DNA from: Struthio camelus
Lineage: Eukaryota; Chordata; Aves; Struthioniformes; Struthionidae
Direction: 5' to 3'
Length of the DNA stretch: 64,000 bases
Assembly: GCF_040807025.1 (NCBI RefSeq)
Contig: NC_090945.1
Location: forward strand, 37,069,088-37,133,087
A program made the translations under genes and the position numbers. Below, in pieces: positions 41,501 to 56,500 of the stretch (within the stretch, counting starts at the first letter, position 1; the number at the start of each line of letters is the position of its first letter). The notes beneath the pieces were generated by a model that was not told the DNA's origin, ran no database searches, and saw only the letters and a program-made list of their open reading frames with translations.

Positions 41501-44500
41501 GTAAGCAATTATTTACTGAAGCATACAAACATCTCTCATGCTTCTCTGATAAATTTCCAGTCTGTGAGATATTGTCAGCGTTATTTCTAAAGCTGTAAAG
41601 CACTGGAGGTGGAAGGCATTACAGATAACTATGAGAAAACTATAGTCAAGACCTTCACACTAAAATGAACACATAAGGTTTTTGCACCCAAGTTCTTGCA
41701 TGCCTTTTTCACTCACTCAGTTACTACCAAGTATTCAAGTTCTGGCATGCCCTTTTTTTTACTCCTTCAGTTACTACCAAAACACTATTGCTTAAATAGC
41801 CAGAGATTTCAGATCCAAGATTTCCCTTGACCCTTGTTAATGTAAGCTGGAAAATTATGTTTACATCCTGATTAAACTGTGTTTGAAGCAAAGTTTAATA
41901 CGCTGATGTTGGTCCTCTGACAACTCCCAGGAAGCATGGGAATAGCATTAAAAGATCCTCAGCTGCTATCAGAACACGAGTCAGCCTGCCTGAAGGTCCG
42001 GCTCAACAACACAGTGCAGCTGACTGAACAAGCTCGCTTCTGCTGAAAGGGGCTCCCCCACTCTTTGCTGCTGGCCCTTAGATCTCCCCCACCACATCCC
42101 CTCTGACGCACAGGAACTCCACAAGATTTAAGGAGTGTCAGAGAGGGTAGCTGGGAGGCAGGGAGAGGAACCCGACTCCCTTCTCCCCCTCCAGCCCTTA
42201 GACTGCCTCAACTGTCTTGTCAAACTGTGCCAGGGGACGCCTTCGACAGCTACTATAGATAGTTATCAGCGATTCAATTTGTAAATAGCAAATTCCAGTT
42301 AAAAGGATTTCCTAATACAAATTTCTCAGATGATTCAGAGGAAGAACTTACATTTCCCGGGTTTAGCTGGGATTCGGATAACAGTGGGTTTCCGGGCTAA
42401 AGCTGGTTGAACTGCCTGTTCCTTTGCAGGCTCACTTTTGGAGAGGAATTGAAATGGATCTAAATGGGGGGAAAAAATCCAATAAATTTAATATTTCTTT
42501 GTTGAACACAAATCTCAGCAGGTATTGCATTCATTACTAAGGACATTTATATCTCATGCCCAAGGGAGCAATCAACAAAAAATCTCAGTTTCCAGGGACA
42601 ATAAACAACAGGCTGATGAAGAGAGAGTACTCAGTGCTCTCTTTTCTGTGCATCTGCATTCAAAGTTGAGTTAACATAAACATATCCCAGATGCCTTCTG
42701 GGAAGATGTAAGTCACTGAGCAAGAGCAACTGCATTTCTTGATGACAGGGAGCTGAAATCAGGATGGCTGTAGGGAAATACGTTCTCAAAGCAGTTGCTC
42801 TAATATGCAGGCATAACTGAACACATTGGCAAAAAAGTTTTAATCAATAAAATCTTTCCAAAGCACCACAGCAGATAAAATGCCTACAGAAAGAAAACAA
42901 AACATAGCATTTTACTATTAGACTAATTACAAAATATTTTTGCTGTAGAGTAACTAATTCACCTTGAAGAGTCTGTGTAATTTTGCCAATTAAAAACTTC
43001 ACGTCAGGGGGAAGACTGGGGGACCAGTCCTGCTTGAGCTCTGCCCCTGTGGATATCACTCATTCCTGTACAAGCCTGTCCAATCACTCCATCATTTTTC
43101 ATCGGTAAGACAGGAACAATGTTTTCTATGCTTAATGAATTTAAGCACTGGTCTCTTATTAATAGGCACAGGAACATATGTGCACGTAGAAGGCAGCTGT
43201 AAAAATACATGTGCATAAATAAAATCCAAATCAACGAGTTCTTTCTTAAGTAGACCTTCAGGTCAAGGAGTAATACTTCACTTATTCCTGTTCTATGTTA
43301 TTAACAAACGTCACCTTTTTCTCCAAACGCTACCTTTTTCTCTAGCATTACCAAAAAGCGCAGTAAAATGACAACACTTAACTGCATCATAAATGTATAA
43401 CACAGAAACTGGAGAAGCCCTCTGGCCAATAAGTTCTCCATGACACACATTCATAGTCCCGACAACTGAGTTTGCTCTCCTCTGGTGGCCTTTTCAGATG
43501 CGTAGCTCAATAAGATGTTATTTATGGAGTGTCAGAATCACTCAGAGAACGCTAGGCATCTCTTTACGTTCTTCAGGGCTTTTAATAAAACACGCCCCTT
43601 CCCAAAACTGCTACCACACTTTCTGAACAAAGTTGGAAGCCCTGTATCTGGTAAAATTCTATCTCTATGTTCAACATTTAGAAATAACTTTAAAAAAAAA
43701 AACACACACACACATACACAAACAGTATGAAGTCATGATTTCTTATAGATAATTTTGGGTACTGCAATATAAAGTAGTTTATGAATACATTTGAAATCTG
43801 TGTCTGGAAATGTAAGTTAGGTTTCAGAATCCAGAAATGCAGTATTTACTTATGAGCAGTCTCATTAACAGCCATTAAGAGTTTTTAAGTAAAAAAAGCT
43901 TTGCGATTCGTTTAGAGAGGGGGGTGAAGAACTAGTGTACTGAAGCGCTACACTGCTACCAAAAATAGGCCCAATTAAACTTCAGACAGAGAAAACACTG
44001 TGTAGTGAACAGCTTCTGAATTAATAGATTGCTCTCCAGCATGTGGATGACTTGCGCTCCCAGATCCCCCAGCAGCTCTTCCTTCCTTCTGCACCGTGGC
44101 TGGAGGCACCCCTACCCCGGCTCCCTGTGGCCAGCAGCTCCCCCAGCTACTGTGGCAGACCCAGCGGCAGAGACAACACGTGGCAAAGCCTGGGCACACT
44201 TGTCCCTGCTCTGCCGTGAGTCTCCCACTAGTTCCCGGCTTAAGGCTCTGTTCGTTATGCATATTAACTACCTGCAGCCATGGGGACTGTGTCTAGGTCC
44301 CTCTCAAAGCCAGGGCGTCCAGCCACCAACCATCTTCCCAGATCTGCCTGGGTACCTTCATGTCACATGTTAATCGTGAATCAAAGTGTATCGATTTTTG
44401 CCTACCTGCTAACTATAAAAGCTTTGAGCATATACCTCAGGTGGCAAGCATCATGACAGGTCAACGATTTGTCTACAACTAAAGGCATATAAGACTGTAG

Positions 44501-47500
44501 CTAAAAGTAAGCTCTGCTCATCGTCTAACCAGAAGGTGGCTCCGCCATGTTGTGTCCAAAGACACTGGCGCACCTAGAAATTAGGCAAAGGCAGTACCTT
44601 TTAGACAGAAAGAGTAAAAGTTAACATCTCGTTTAAGTTACGGATTACCACTAGTCGGTAAAGGTAACACGGGTGCCTCTTCAGTGAAAGCTGTATCACA
44701 ACACAGGTGTTGCTAGCAGGCTCAGAGAGACAGACCATAACAGGGTTGTAAGCACTCTGCCAGGATGGTAGTTAGTTACAGGAAACAGAAAAAATATGCT
44801 CTTTGAGCAAGCCTACAGATCTTTTTTTTGTTGTTTTGTTTTGTTTTGTTTCTTTATAGCTACATCTCTTAACCTACCAGCTCTTTAGCTATTGCTAAAG
44901 TTTGGATCGCCTTATAAAAAGGATACATCTAATCTTAACGCTAGTGTTCAGAATGATTTTAGCACAACTGAAGAAAATCCAAGTTTTCTACTCCTGCAGT
45001 CCTAAAAATCAGTTATCTGGCAACCCTCTAGCCAATTCGAGGAGCGATCCAGATGAGGTAGCAGGGCTGCAGGCCTCAAAGCTGTGCAGGCCCATCAAGA
45101 AGCTTGAAGTGAAGGGTAAGCACGGGAAAGATGACTAGGGCTACTCTGTAGCTGCTTGACACAGCAGGAGAGGAGGGGAAATGCCTGCACATAAAGCACC
45201 TCGAGTTAGCGTTCTGCACAGAGGTGGAGAAAGTCCTGCATGAATGATAAGGAAATAATTTTCAAAAGCCTCTATCTTATAAAGACATATCCATAGTGAG
45301 ACCAAATGGGACTACTTTAAACTACCAAAATAATCTAGGCCTATATTATTGTAAATGGAGAGATTTACAATTGTACAAAATTACTAGTTGTCAGCTGTTA
45401 ATCATTTCTGAGGTTTTCTCAATCATTCAACAGTTGACTGAGGTCTCCATATCAATAATTCTGAGAGAAGTCATTTTTAAATCTCAGTTTTTGACATTCT
45501 CCACCTGAGGCTCAGAGATCATTCTGCGAACCTCAGTTTTTTCATTCATTATCTTACGTTCAATTACACTGTTGTCACCTCATAATTAGTTCCAACCTCA
45601 TTACTTTGTTTGTGTCATTCTATTCCCCCGTGTTGAGTCTGCAGCAGAAATTGGCTGAGTAAATGACTCTGCTGCTTTGTGCAATGGGACTGACAGCATT
45701 TGAATTTTTTATGTTGTTTAACAACAGTTGGGCATGGTTTGAGCATAATTCATGGAAGTGTGAAAACAGAATTGTTAATATACTCATTTAAAGCATCTCA
45801 GTTTAAGGAAATTAACTTGCCAGGCATTCTCCATAATACATATCAAAAGGCTTGTATCAATTTTTTTTTAATAAACTTTTAAAATGATATTTACAGCCTG
45901 CATTTTCCTTAGTCTCACTTTTCTACAGCTTCTGTTTCAAAAGTTCATTTGATAATATTTTACTGTGCTTTCTCCTGGGTAAGGCAAATGAAAGCTAGGT
46001 ATCCCAACACACTGCATATCAGCTCTTGCTTTTACCAGTTTAGGAGAGACAGCTTTGCTACCCGCTCCTGTTTATCATCCTTGTTCCAAACCAGAAATGA
46101 GCAGTCTACAGAACAAACATTGGCTTTTACCCACGTGAACAGGATGGATGGATAGCTTTCCGAAGCAATTCTTGGCAATCTCAAAGTAGAAGGTAGTAAG
46201 ACAGTAACAGATACCTCAGCAGTAACAAGGGGAATCTCCAAACAAATCAGATGTGGAAAGTTGGAAACACAGAGTAGTACTACCTGCTCAGAAGCCTATT
46301 TTGAAGAAGTTCAGTCCTGTAAAAAGCACTCTCAGGACTTACAAGACTTACACCTGTAATATGACAGGTGTTGATGCTGGCATTACAGTGCTTGCCACTA
46401 CAGAAGTAGGCAACAGCACCTACTTTAAATGTTTAATTAAAATAAACAAATACACACCCTAAATCAGCTACTGAAGGCAAGGTTCACATGTTCCCTTCAC
46501 ACAGACCACAACTGCCACCTGGCTCTTCCAGGAAAAGAGAACAGAGCTAATCCTCATTAACACAGCTTTACTAAAGCCTGCCTCAGTGAAAGCAGGCTCA
46601 CCTTTGGGGAAGCACGCTTTACCCACGCTTGGAGGAATATTTTCCAACATGCCCGCTCCCAGAAATACAGCCAGAGACTCGACAGAAATGTGCCAGACAG
46701 CATCCTAAACAGGAACGAGTTCAATGCTGAACAACTGCTATGACATACTACATTACAACTGAAAGTGTGACCATGCAGATATTACAAATTCAACCTATCT
46801 ACAAGTATGAAGAGACATACTAGTACAGGTGCTATAGCTAAATTGAGTGATTTTCCCTATCTCAGTTTTTCCCCAGTATTTTCCATCAGAAACATTTCCA
46901 GTTCACTGTTGTTAAAAATGGTAGACATTTCTGACACAGAAAGGATAACAGGGACTACACAGCCTTTCTCAAAATAGGTAATTTCTTCCTGCATGAAAAA
47001 TGCCATGGTCAGGTTATGACCATGTTTTTCAATACACTAGGAAATTAAAAAAAAAAAAAAAAAAAAGGATGCAGGTGCTTCAGGATGTAGTCTGTGTGTA
47101 ACCTGAAAGTAAACTAAGGTGAAACTTGGGCTTCTCAGCATTATCCTAACAGTAGGAGAGGAGACCAGGTCACTCAATAGGAGGGAATACTGTATTCAGA
47201 AAGAGAGCTGGTATGGCTTTGGAAATTATTTCAGACTTAAAATTGGAGGAAGGGCAAGCAAATCTGACCTCAGAATGTTCTAGGATTTCCTCCTGCCCTG
47301 TCCACGCAGAGATTTTTCATTATGAGCCCAGTTATTTGGGCAGAGGCCAGGAACTGACTGTGTGGCTCTGCTTCAATCAAAGATACAAGGTTCAGGAGGC
47401 CAAGGAGATTTGCTTTACCTGATATGGCACAATGAGTCAGACAGGTATTTGCATGGGCTACTAAAAACTTCTTGTAAGTAACAACCTTAACATATAAGTA

Positions 47501-50500
47501 GCTTTTCCAGTGCGGTTGCCAAAGTATTAGTTTTGCTTGTTCACCCGCTTATGTTGTTGTACCACAAACATACAAGCCCAGGGGAGCAAGCATACAGTGA
47601 TTTCAATAAGTTTTATCATAAGCATTATCTTTCCTCCCAGAAACATTGTGTCCAGATGCGCAAATAGAAATTTCAAACTTCTCACACATTAACAAGATCC
47701 CCCCCTCCCCCCCCCCAAAAAAAAGAGTTGTGCAAAGACTTAAGGAGAGGGAGAATTTATCTGGCAACAGTCATTGCTACTTGGAGCAGAGAAAACGTAG
47801 TGAACTACTTGCACAGGTTTTAGGCACTGCTCCTTGTTCACTGCTGACATCTGATGGATCACAACAAAAAATAAGGCAACTCAAGGAGAGCTATCAATTT
47901 TTTTGGAAGAATGAGTCTGAGCCAAAGAATGAATGATGTTTACAGGATACATGAAGAGCTTGCAGAAGGAGCTAGCAATCAGTATGATAAAAGCGCACAA
48001 AGTCACAGATCTTACGTAGGGTTTGATGTTCTCTGGAAGGTATGAATAACATTGTTGAGATGCAACAGAAGATCCAACAGAAGGGTACTTGTTGCAAAAA
48101 CAAGATGTTCTTAACTGAGCAATGAAATATCTCATCTAAGGTATTAGAAAACTGAAAGAAATCAAATTTACTACTAGACCAGCAAAATCTCTTGGCATAT
48201 CATAACACTTAATGGCAGTATAAGCATTTTGGGGGTGTAAGAGTACAGTGCTACATAATACACAGAGAGACAGTTATAAATGGACCTGTTCTGAGCTTTG
48301 ACTGTCAGACAGCTTTCAACACGTCTGTCTCAGAAACTGCAGAAATGCCCACATTTACTATCTGGGTCTCTCTTGAAGCGCAACAGTTGAGTCTACTACT
48401 AGCTTGCCCATACTACAATTGGGGTGATAATAACTAGTCCTTGTGTGCGTTTGGCACACAAGGACTGCTTATACCAGAATGAGCTATTAAGTAAGAGTTT
48501 GGAGATGATTCCTACAACATGGATCAACTTTCTCAGTCAGGATAGGAATAGGATAATTCAGGTCGTAAGAGTCTTCAGGTCCCTTGTCCAACCTCCTGCT
48601 CAAAGCTGTTCAAGTATGAGGTCATATCAGGTTATTTAACCAATTTCTGACAACTAACTTTCAAAAAACGATGCCAGAGGATATTTGGACATTCAGTGCG
48701 TGACAAAAATCAAAACCCAAAATTGTCCTGGACAATAAGAAACACAACCTTGTCCATTCTTGCCAAATCAAAGAATATTTGTTCATTGGTAAGAGATTCA
48801 AGTGCCCCCTCCCCCCCCCCCCACCAAAAAAAAAAAACAAAAAACGGCAAGTTGAAAATCTCCATCAAAGTAGAAAACCAGTAATGGAAAGCATTAGGGC
48901 ATACAAAATCTTCTCAGTGAATATTTGGAGGAGAAGAGAATTTATGATGTTTAAAATACTTATGTAGCTTCTTGCAACTGTCTCGCATATTTTCAGCAAA
49001 GGGAAAAATAGTTTTGTTTATAAACACTTCTTTTAAATAAGCATTTTATTGTCCTTTGAGAATCTTTCTGATCAAAAGATATGTGAATTTTAAGTGTTAT
49101 TACAAAGTGAAGAGATCTAATAATCAGACAAGAAGGTTATCATGAAGAACATTATTACTTAAGCCACCACTTAACATCCTCTATGGACATGGAACTCAAA
49201 AGCAAATTTGAGTTTGACAACCTAGAGGGCATCAACATCTGAAATTTCTGACTTCGACTCACATTACACGACTATGATTTAAAAAAAACCTTATGCTTTC
49301 TGAATTCAGATCTAAGGTCATTTCCTGTGGTAACAGTGGAGTCACTCCCAAGCTCCCTGTGGGCACCAGCTGCTCACTAAGCAAACATCTGTAGGGTCTG
49401 AAGAGATGACAGATACTCACTATCACTGCTGTTGGAGATTACCAGTCTTTTAGCAAAACCAACAGGACACAGCACACATCCATACCTCAACTCCAGCCCA
49501 TAGTACAATGTCTTAAGAGAGGTCTGTTTTATCAGTAGTTTAAGCCAAATAGTGGATTAAAATGGATGAGACAATGTCATTCTGCTCTGGGGATGATACT
49601 TTTGACAGTAAGGCAAAAAGACGACAGGTAATGTTTTAAAATAGCCGCAAGAACACTCATTGGAATTAACATAGCAGAATCATAAGAAAAGCTACGTTAT
49701 TTTTAAGATAAATCTGGACTAATCTACCATGTAGAAAAAAACATTTTTTCCTCCCCCCCTTCCCCAGAAGCAATTAAAAACAAGCAGCTGGGCAATGTCC
49801 CCACTGCAGGCAAATCTGGAGCTATTCAAGTAGCAGTACTGAATCGGCTACAGTGTCACAGAGACACGTCATTCAGGCCACAAGAAGGAACAACATGCGT
49901 AAATGGATAGCAGTCACTGATTTGGTTGTTTTTTTCCCCCCGTACAGACAGAACTGAACTTTCATACTGTGATGAAAGAAGCCAACCAGTTAAGAAACGC
50001 AGCAATTGTATTACTGTTAGAATTGAAATACACTAATATGACGAAGAAAATAAAAGAGAAAGCTGTCTCCTGCCGGTAAGTCAAGATACTATCTCTGAAT
50101 TACTTTTCAAAGCATCTGGTTTAAATTGCATTCTGGTGTATCAGGAATAGAGCAATCGGTGAATTATATAATATCTTGAAGAGACAGAAAGAAAAAAGGA
50201 AAAAAAAAAGAGAGAGAAAAAAGAATAACTCTCCACATAGGAAAAGAATAGGCAAGGCATATTTTAGCAAAACCACCTCCAGGTTTTAGTTTAAATACAT
50301 GCTTTTAATGCATTGTTACCCTATTTTCCGTGTTTAAAACATATCAGAACACTTAGCAAGCAGGCACACTACACTCTTTAACACATCAACCAATGTAAGG
50401 ACATACATAAAAAATACTCTATAGGATACTATACATACACACAGTATACTGTATACATATTATACTATACAGTACATATAGGTGCAGTAAAATCCTGGAT

Positions 50501-53500
50501 CTACTGAAGCCATGGAACTTCTACTCACTTCAACCTGCACTAGGATTTCACTTCTGAGTCTTTGTAAAAATGGATTAGTGAGAAAAGAGTCCACCTGACA
50601 GATCACTGGAACTTTTAACCTTAAGGAACATCCCAATGACTGCACAAAACCCCGTTTACCAGCTATAAGAGAAATCTAAAAATACCCCTGACAATCTAAA
50701 AATATCACAACCATCATCAAAGCCTTAACATGCCCAGATTTACAGTCCCAAGTAGACGCATTCATATTCTAAATGACTGACTCGAACATGAGTAATTTCG
50801 TTAGGATGCAAATGCCTTTGAACATTTTCTTCAGCCTTTGAGTCCAAAATTATGCAGTTACTTAAAACTGGCATCAATTTTAGCTACTGATGAAAGGAGC
50901 TGTCCTACAGAGTTGTCATTCCCAGCTTCTCCTTTCTGGTACTTCCCCTCTGCCAGCATCAGAGACATGAACTCGATACAAGGCTCTGCCACAATTTACT
51001 TCTGAGTCTCAGAGCTCTTGAGCCTCTCATGCTCCAATGGACTTCAGATGGCACAGTGGATGCTGAAAGCTTTGAAAGTATTTCTGGTACCCAGAGGCTC
51101 TATTTGCACCACAAGGCTGGAAAAGATAAAATCTTTAATATTCAGATAAGAGCAAGCTCACTCTACAAACAGCTGTGCTCTTGAGATGCTTTCAAACACT
51201 GATGAAAGCCACAGCCACCACAGCTTTGCCAACGGAGAGGGGATTATGGGATTGCCTGAGGGAAATTTGACTTGGGGAAAGAAAAAAAAACCATCCAGCC
51301 AGCTACGGTAGTTAAACTACTGGTCAAAAACTGATAGTTAAACCAGTGAAAATACAAACTGCTTTGTAGTTAACACGCTTGATTTTGACTAAGTAGGTAA
51401 CGTTCAAATATCTTCTACTACTATGGGGATGGCAGGCTCCTGTTGGAGGTAGCTGAAGTTCTCCGTCCGTCAGTTAAATTCCTGTGGAGACCCTGAATTT
51501 GTTTCTGTTTTGTCTTTTCAATCATACGCTCACATCAATTCCTGCACCTTTGCCACCACCAGCTGAACACTTTGCCTCCTTACTTTTGCATTAACAGAAG
51601 CAGTTAATTTATCTGTCTGTCCAGTTCCACTACGTTAGTCTAAGCACCAGACACATTTGTGCTGCAATTCCAAAAAAAACAAAAAAAAAGTTTCATGAAC
51701 GTTGTAATGTGTGATGTTAAAACTGCTTTTTGACAAACAAGTTGCTGGTGCTTAGTTTCAAATACCACTGCATAAAAGCCTTCCTCATTTTCCAGGGTTG
51801 CCATAACAACAAGCAGAGTTCTGTCATTTTGCTAAGTAATGACAATGACAAATATGTAAGAAATGCAAAGGTCTGGGGAATTATGAGCAAGATTATAGCT
51901 TCTCCTCCTGCCTTTACAAAACATTTTACTGTGAATTCATCTTGCAAATCCTAAGCTGTTCCTATGGGAACATGAGAAATAGCTAGTGTTAGTGCTGCAT
52001 GCTGCCTCGTTTCTCAGAAAGTCAGTGTTTCTCTCATGGATGCTTTGTCAAGATATAGCACTGGCATTAGTAATCAAGGATACAGGATAGGGTCTTGAGC
52101 TCACAGACGGCTGCAAAAATCTGGAACGAACCCTAATTTTACATTGCAATAAAGCAATAATGCTGTCAGACCTTTTTCTCTTTAGTAGATAAGAAGGGGT
52201 TGCAACAAAGACATCATTTTATTAAACCAGTAAAATCATGGACAGTTGACTCAAGAAGAAGTAAGGAAACTATTAGCTGAATAATTCTTCTGTTAACCTT
52301 AAGAATGGTGTTTTCTTCTTAATTAAGTCAAGAATATCGCCTAGGATATCAGAATGGTGAAGAGTGTCATTCTTACCACTTCATCGTAAGAGCTGGTTTC
52401 TCAGGTGATTTTCTTTGGAATCACAGAACAATTGATTTAAAAGAGGAATTAATGTTTTTTTCATTTTTCCAGGCTGGGGAGAGGCAGTCTTTCAGGGTAC
52501 AAAGCCAAAAAATCATTTTCCTTTTTATACATTCCCAAAACTTAAGAACTCTCTTTTCTTGTCTGCTACTTAAAGCACTTAAATTTGCCCTCTGTTTGTT
52601 GCATTCCTTAATCAAAAGGAAATAACCAAAACTACAAGTTTTACCCTGAACACATGGGAAACGATCATCATCTCATGTGCTTCTAACTTTCTTCTAAACC
52701 ATCACATGCTCAATGGCTGCTCTGCAACTGCAGTCTCCAGAAGAGATGATGGTAACTCTCTCCCCAGCTAGATACTATCAGTCATGCACTTCCTTGAGGT
52801 AAATAGGAAACATGTCTCATCATTCCGTACTCCTCCCTCCTTCCGGGCTTGGCACAGCTCCTGTAGGGCTCCTGGAACCTGTCAGTCCAAGAAGAAAGGG
52901 ACTCATACCCACGCTGAGCTGGTCACTCTCCTGCAGGACCTTCTGCTGCCACAAGAATGCTCATGAACTCTGCTTCATGGGTTTCACACATTGCCCTGAG
53001 GTCTGTATGTCCATGCTTACCGTTCTCAACGGTACAGAACTGTAAGGGACATTCTAAAGGGGTTTTATTTTTTATGCCAATACAGGATAAAAGTGATAAC
53101 AAATCGGAACTTCACCTAATGACATAATCCACAAACCATAATGAAATCACAATTCCTAATGACCACTAATAAAGATTTACCGTGACAACTACATGGTATT
53201 TATGTATCCCTTTTCAGAGAGCTGGAATGTTTAATGATAAATGAGGCAAAAATAGATTAAAAATCATACTTCTTCTTTAAACATGCATCTCGGACAAAAT
53301 ACCATTTGTTTTAAAACAGAACTCTCCCTGGATTGCAATAGGCTAAATCAGGACATGCTTGAATACTAGTAAGGAAAAATCCATTGCTGTAAAATTCAGT
53401 GACAGCCCAGCACCCATCTGCATCTTAAACTACCTAAACACCTTTAAAAAAAAATGGCCTCAAGTGTTTATGGGAATCAACTAAGATTTATGAAAGGGAT

Positions 53501-56500
53501 GTAGCTGTAGTAATTAATCCATCCATATTAAATAATTATTTTGACTTAACAGAAAGATCTGAAGTTGTATAACAAAACACTCTCCACATGACAAGACAAT
53601 GCATGAAGATAAGGAAGAGAAAATAGACACTGGTGAAAAGGACAGAGCATTCCAGTATGTTTGATAGCAATTTTCCCTAAATGCGATAAACACTGCTGCT
53701 TCTCTAGATGACCTAATAGAACAAATATCTACACACACACTGTGCTCAGGAGGTCTCCACTACAGAACGTGGGCCCTCAAATAAATTAGTTGGATTATAC
53801 AGCAAAAGACAAGATGGCCCAAGTTCCTGAGAGAGAGTTGTGATATTTTCTGGAGGGGACATCTGACATGCAACTTTAAGTCCTTTATCACTATTTTATT
53901 TCATTTAATGAAACCAGCAGGCAAGTTCTGAGATTTATAGAGCCTGGAAACATTCTGAGTCTCAAATTCTAAGTAATTTCATAGAGATGTTGATATAATG
54001 GCAAACAAAGAATTTCATATACACAAATAAACCCTGTCAGGACAGGCAGAATAGATAGACATAATTCACGTAGTATCACACACCTGCAAACTAACCACAG
54101 TGACAGTATTAAAAAGTTTATTCTTACCTGCTGCTGCTTCAGAACTGCTGCTATCTTTAACTACACAAACTGGACTTAGAGGTAAAATATCATCATCAAA
54201 ACTGATCAGATCTCCTTCCACATCTAGCTTATTTTGCAAAGCAGGCGCTGAGGAGTTGGTTGCCGGTGACTCCCCCAGAGACTTGAAAGCTTTTTCTTGG
54301 GCAGATACAGAAAGACGGGGAGCAGCAGTAATTGGTTTTAGTGAAGCCAAAGAAAGGGCAGGATTTTCTACATAACGTGACTTTTTGGGAACAAGTGGCC
54401 TTGGAGCAGGAACAGGAAATTTCTTTTGTCCATCACTGTTCTCTGCAACTGATCCACTCCTTGCATCAACAAAATCACTACTAACACTTTTTACAAGGCC
54501 AGGTTTTGGTTTTTTTGGCAGTTCAGGTTTGGTTACAACACTGCTCCCAACTACTTCAGGCTGAGGCTGCAATTCCTTGGAAGAAGGTGTTGATTTGCTT
54601 TCCGTCCATGAATCCCAATCTCCTGAAACTCTGCTTGCTCCTGGCTTCGGAGCAACTACTGGTTTCTTTGCAGTTACAGGCCTTGGGGTGAATGATCGTG
54701 GAGCAACTTCTGGCTTTTTGGATGATCCTGAGGTATCGTTAGTTGCTTGGGATTCAAAAGCTTTGATCCGTGAAACAATACTATTTTGGCTCTTTTCTGT
54801 ACTCATGCTGTCCCTTGCCAAGTGATTGTCCAGTAGGCTATCATCTAAGAGAGATGACTGCTGAGCTGAAGGCTGTTGCCTTTTTGCAGTAGACTGATTC
54901 ACTTCCCCATTGTCTCGTATTCTACTTTCAGTATTTTTGACCACAGGTCTAAGATTGCTTTTTGATCTTGGCTTTGGCACAGGACGTATCACAGCACTGG
55001 GATTTTCTTGGCACCTCTGACCTTCAGAAATTTCAAAGACTATTAAGGGAGTCTCATTTTCTGAAGATGACCTATTCAGGAGAGATGCAGAAGGCCTAGG
55101 AGGTTTGAGAGGACTCTGCCCTGCTAACAGAAAAGAAGAGGTTTCTGTTATCTGTTCCAACACACTTTATTTATGTTATTTTTGTCACCTCCTACGATGG
55201 GAAACTTGATGATTTTCATTCAGAACATATTGCTGCCTGTGAAATTTTACAATTCTCTTTCTAAGAGGAAGCATTAAAAATATAAATTCTAGGAGGAAGC
55301 TGATGGTTGCTGAAATGAACGAAATTTACAGGTTAAGAGTTCAAAACTCCTTGTTAGCTCACAGCACGAGGGTGGTATGTGAGCAATGTCTCGACCAAAG
55401 GATAACAACAGTAACTTTCCCAGTTGAGTTACACAGTGTGTGTAACGCTGCTGTTATTCTGACTGGACGTCTGACCTCCTCTGGGTCCAAAGCAACTGCC
55501 TTTATGGCTGAACTGACTGAGTTGAGCAAAACTTTAAGGATTTTTATTGTAAAGTCATAAAGATAGATATGTTACATCTTCATTATAGAACAAGTTTTCA
55601 TTATAGCCTAACCTACATGGTAGTTCTTCAGAAGAGAGGAGCTCTACAGGAATGTATAGAAGTAATCACTCCCAGAAATTTTACTGTTATTCATGTTAAT
55701 TGCTGCACACATCAATAATGAAGAGCATCTTCATGAGACAGAGTAAGGCTTTTGTCAATGGAAATCCAAAAAGCTCACCTGGATAGCTTGCAGATTCCCA
55801 GCATGTAGGCAGACAGGTTTTTACATTACTTCCTGGAAAACGGCTGATTAATTCCTCTGGAAAGTCCGTTTGTGTTGCAGAAGTAGTGGTATGTCTAGGA
55901 GCAGCAGCATTATTGTTATTTGTTGTATTGACTTGCACTTGATTGATTTCTTTTATCACCTGCTCATAAGATGGTGGAAGCTACAAAACAAAAAGATAAA
56001 AATTTATAAACATCCAAAAGGGAACATAAAAAAAGCTTATAATTCAAGAATACTAACTAAATATGTGCAGAAGAAAAGAGCCTTGTCACAGATAATATTG
56101 CTTTTCTCTAACTTCACGTGCTTTTTACCTTTCAAATCAAACACACACCTCACGTAAATACGTGCTCACCTCAGCCGGAATAAGCTCATTTGTTCTCCAC
56201 TGAGCATGAGACGAAGCAGCAGGGAACCCTAATGCCTGGGGAGTGACAGGGCTTGCACCCGGAAACCAGGAGGATGGCCGGAGGGGTTCAGCAGCAACTA
56301 TTGTAATTTCAGGACGCCTGGAGATTAAGGCAAGGGGAATAATTAACCAACAAGTTTTAAAATAGTTATTGTAAATACAGAAGACCATCGTTTTCTCAGG
56401 ATGGGAAATCAGAACACCTCACGCCTTCGTGACTTAGCCAAAGATACCTTTCACAATTTCAAAGCAACTTAGCTGACCTTTTTATCAAGCACTTCTATTT

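Larger units (their letters stand above)
42460..54127 (-). other. SH3D19: SH3D19 large intron (11.7 kb)
   Basis: The longest intron in the window. It holds a CA-type tract at 43692-43725, an A run near 47048-47066, a CR1 fragment at about 48550-48640, and a GC-richer patch at 44029-44373 with a 114-codon + strand open frame (listed separately). No SH3D19 exon is expected or seen inside, because the phases of its flanks match directly. Confidence 0.75.
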
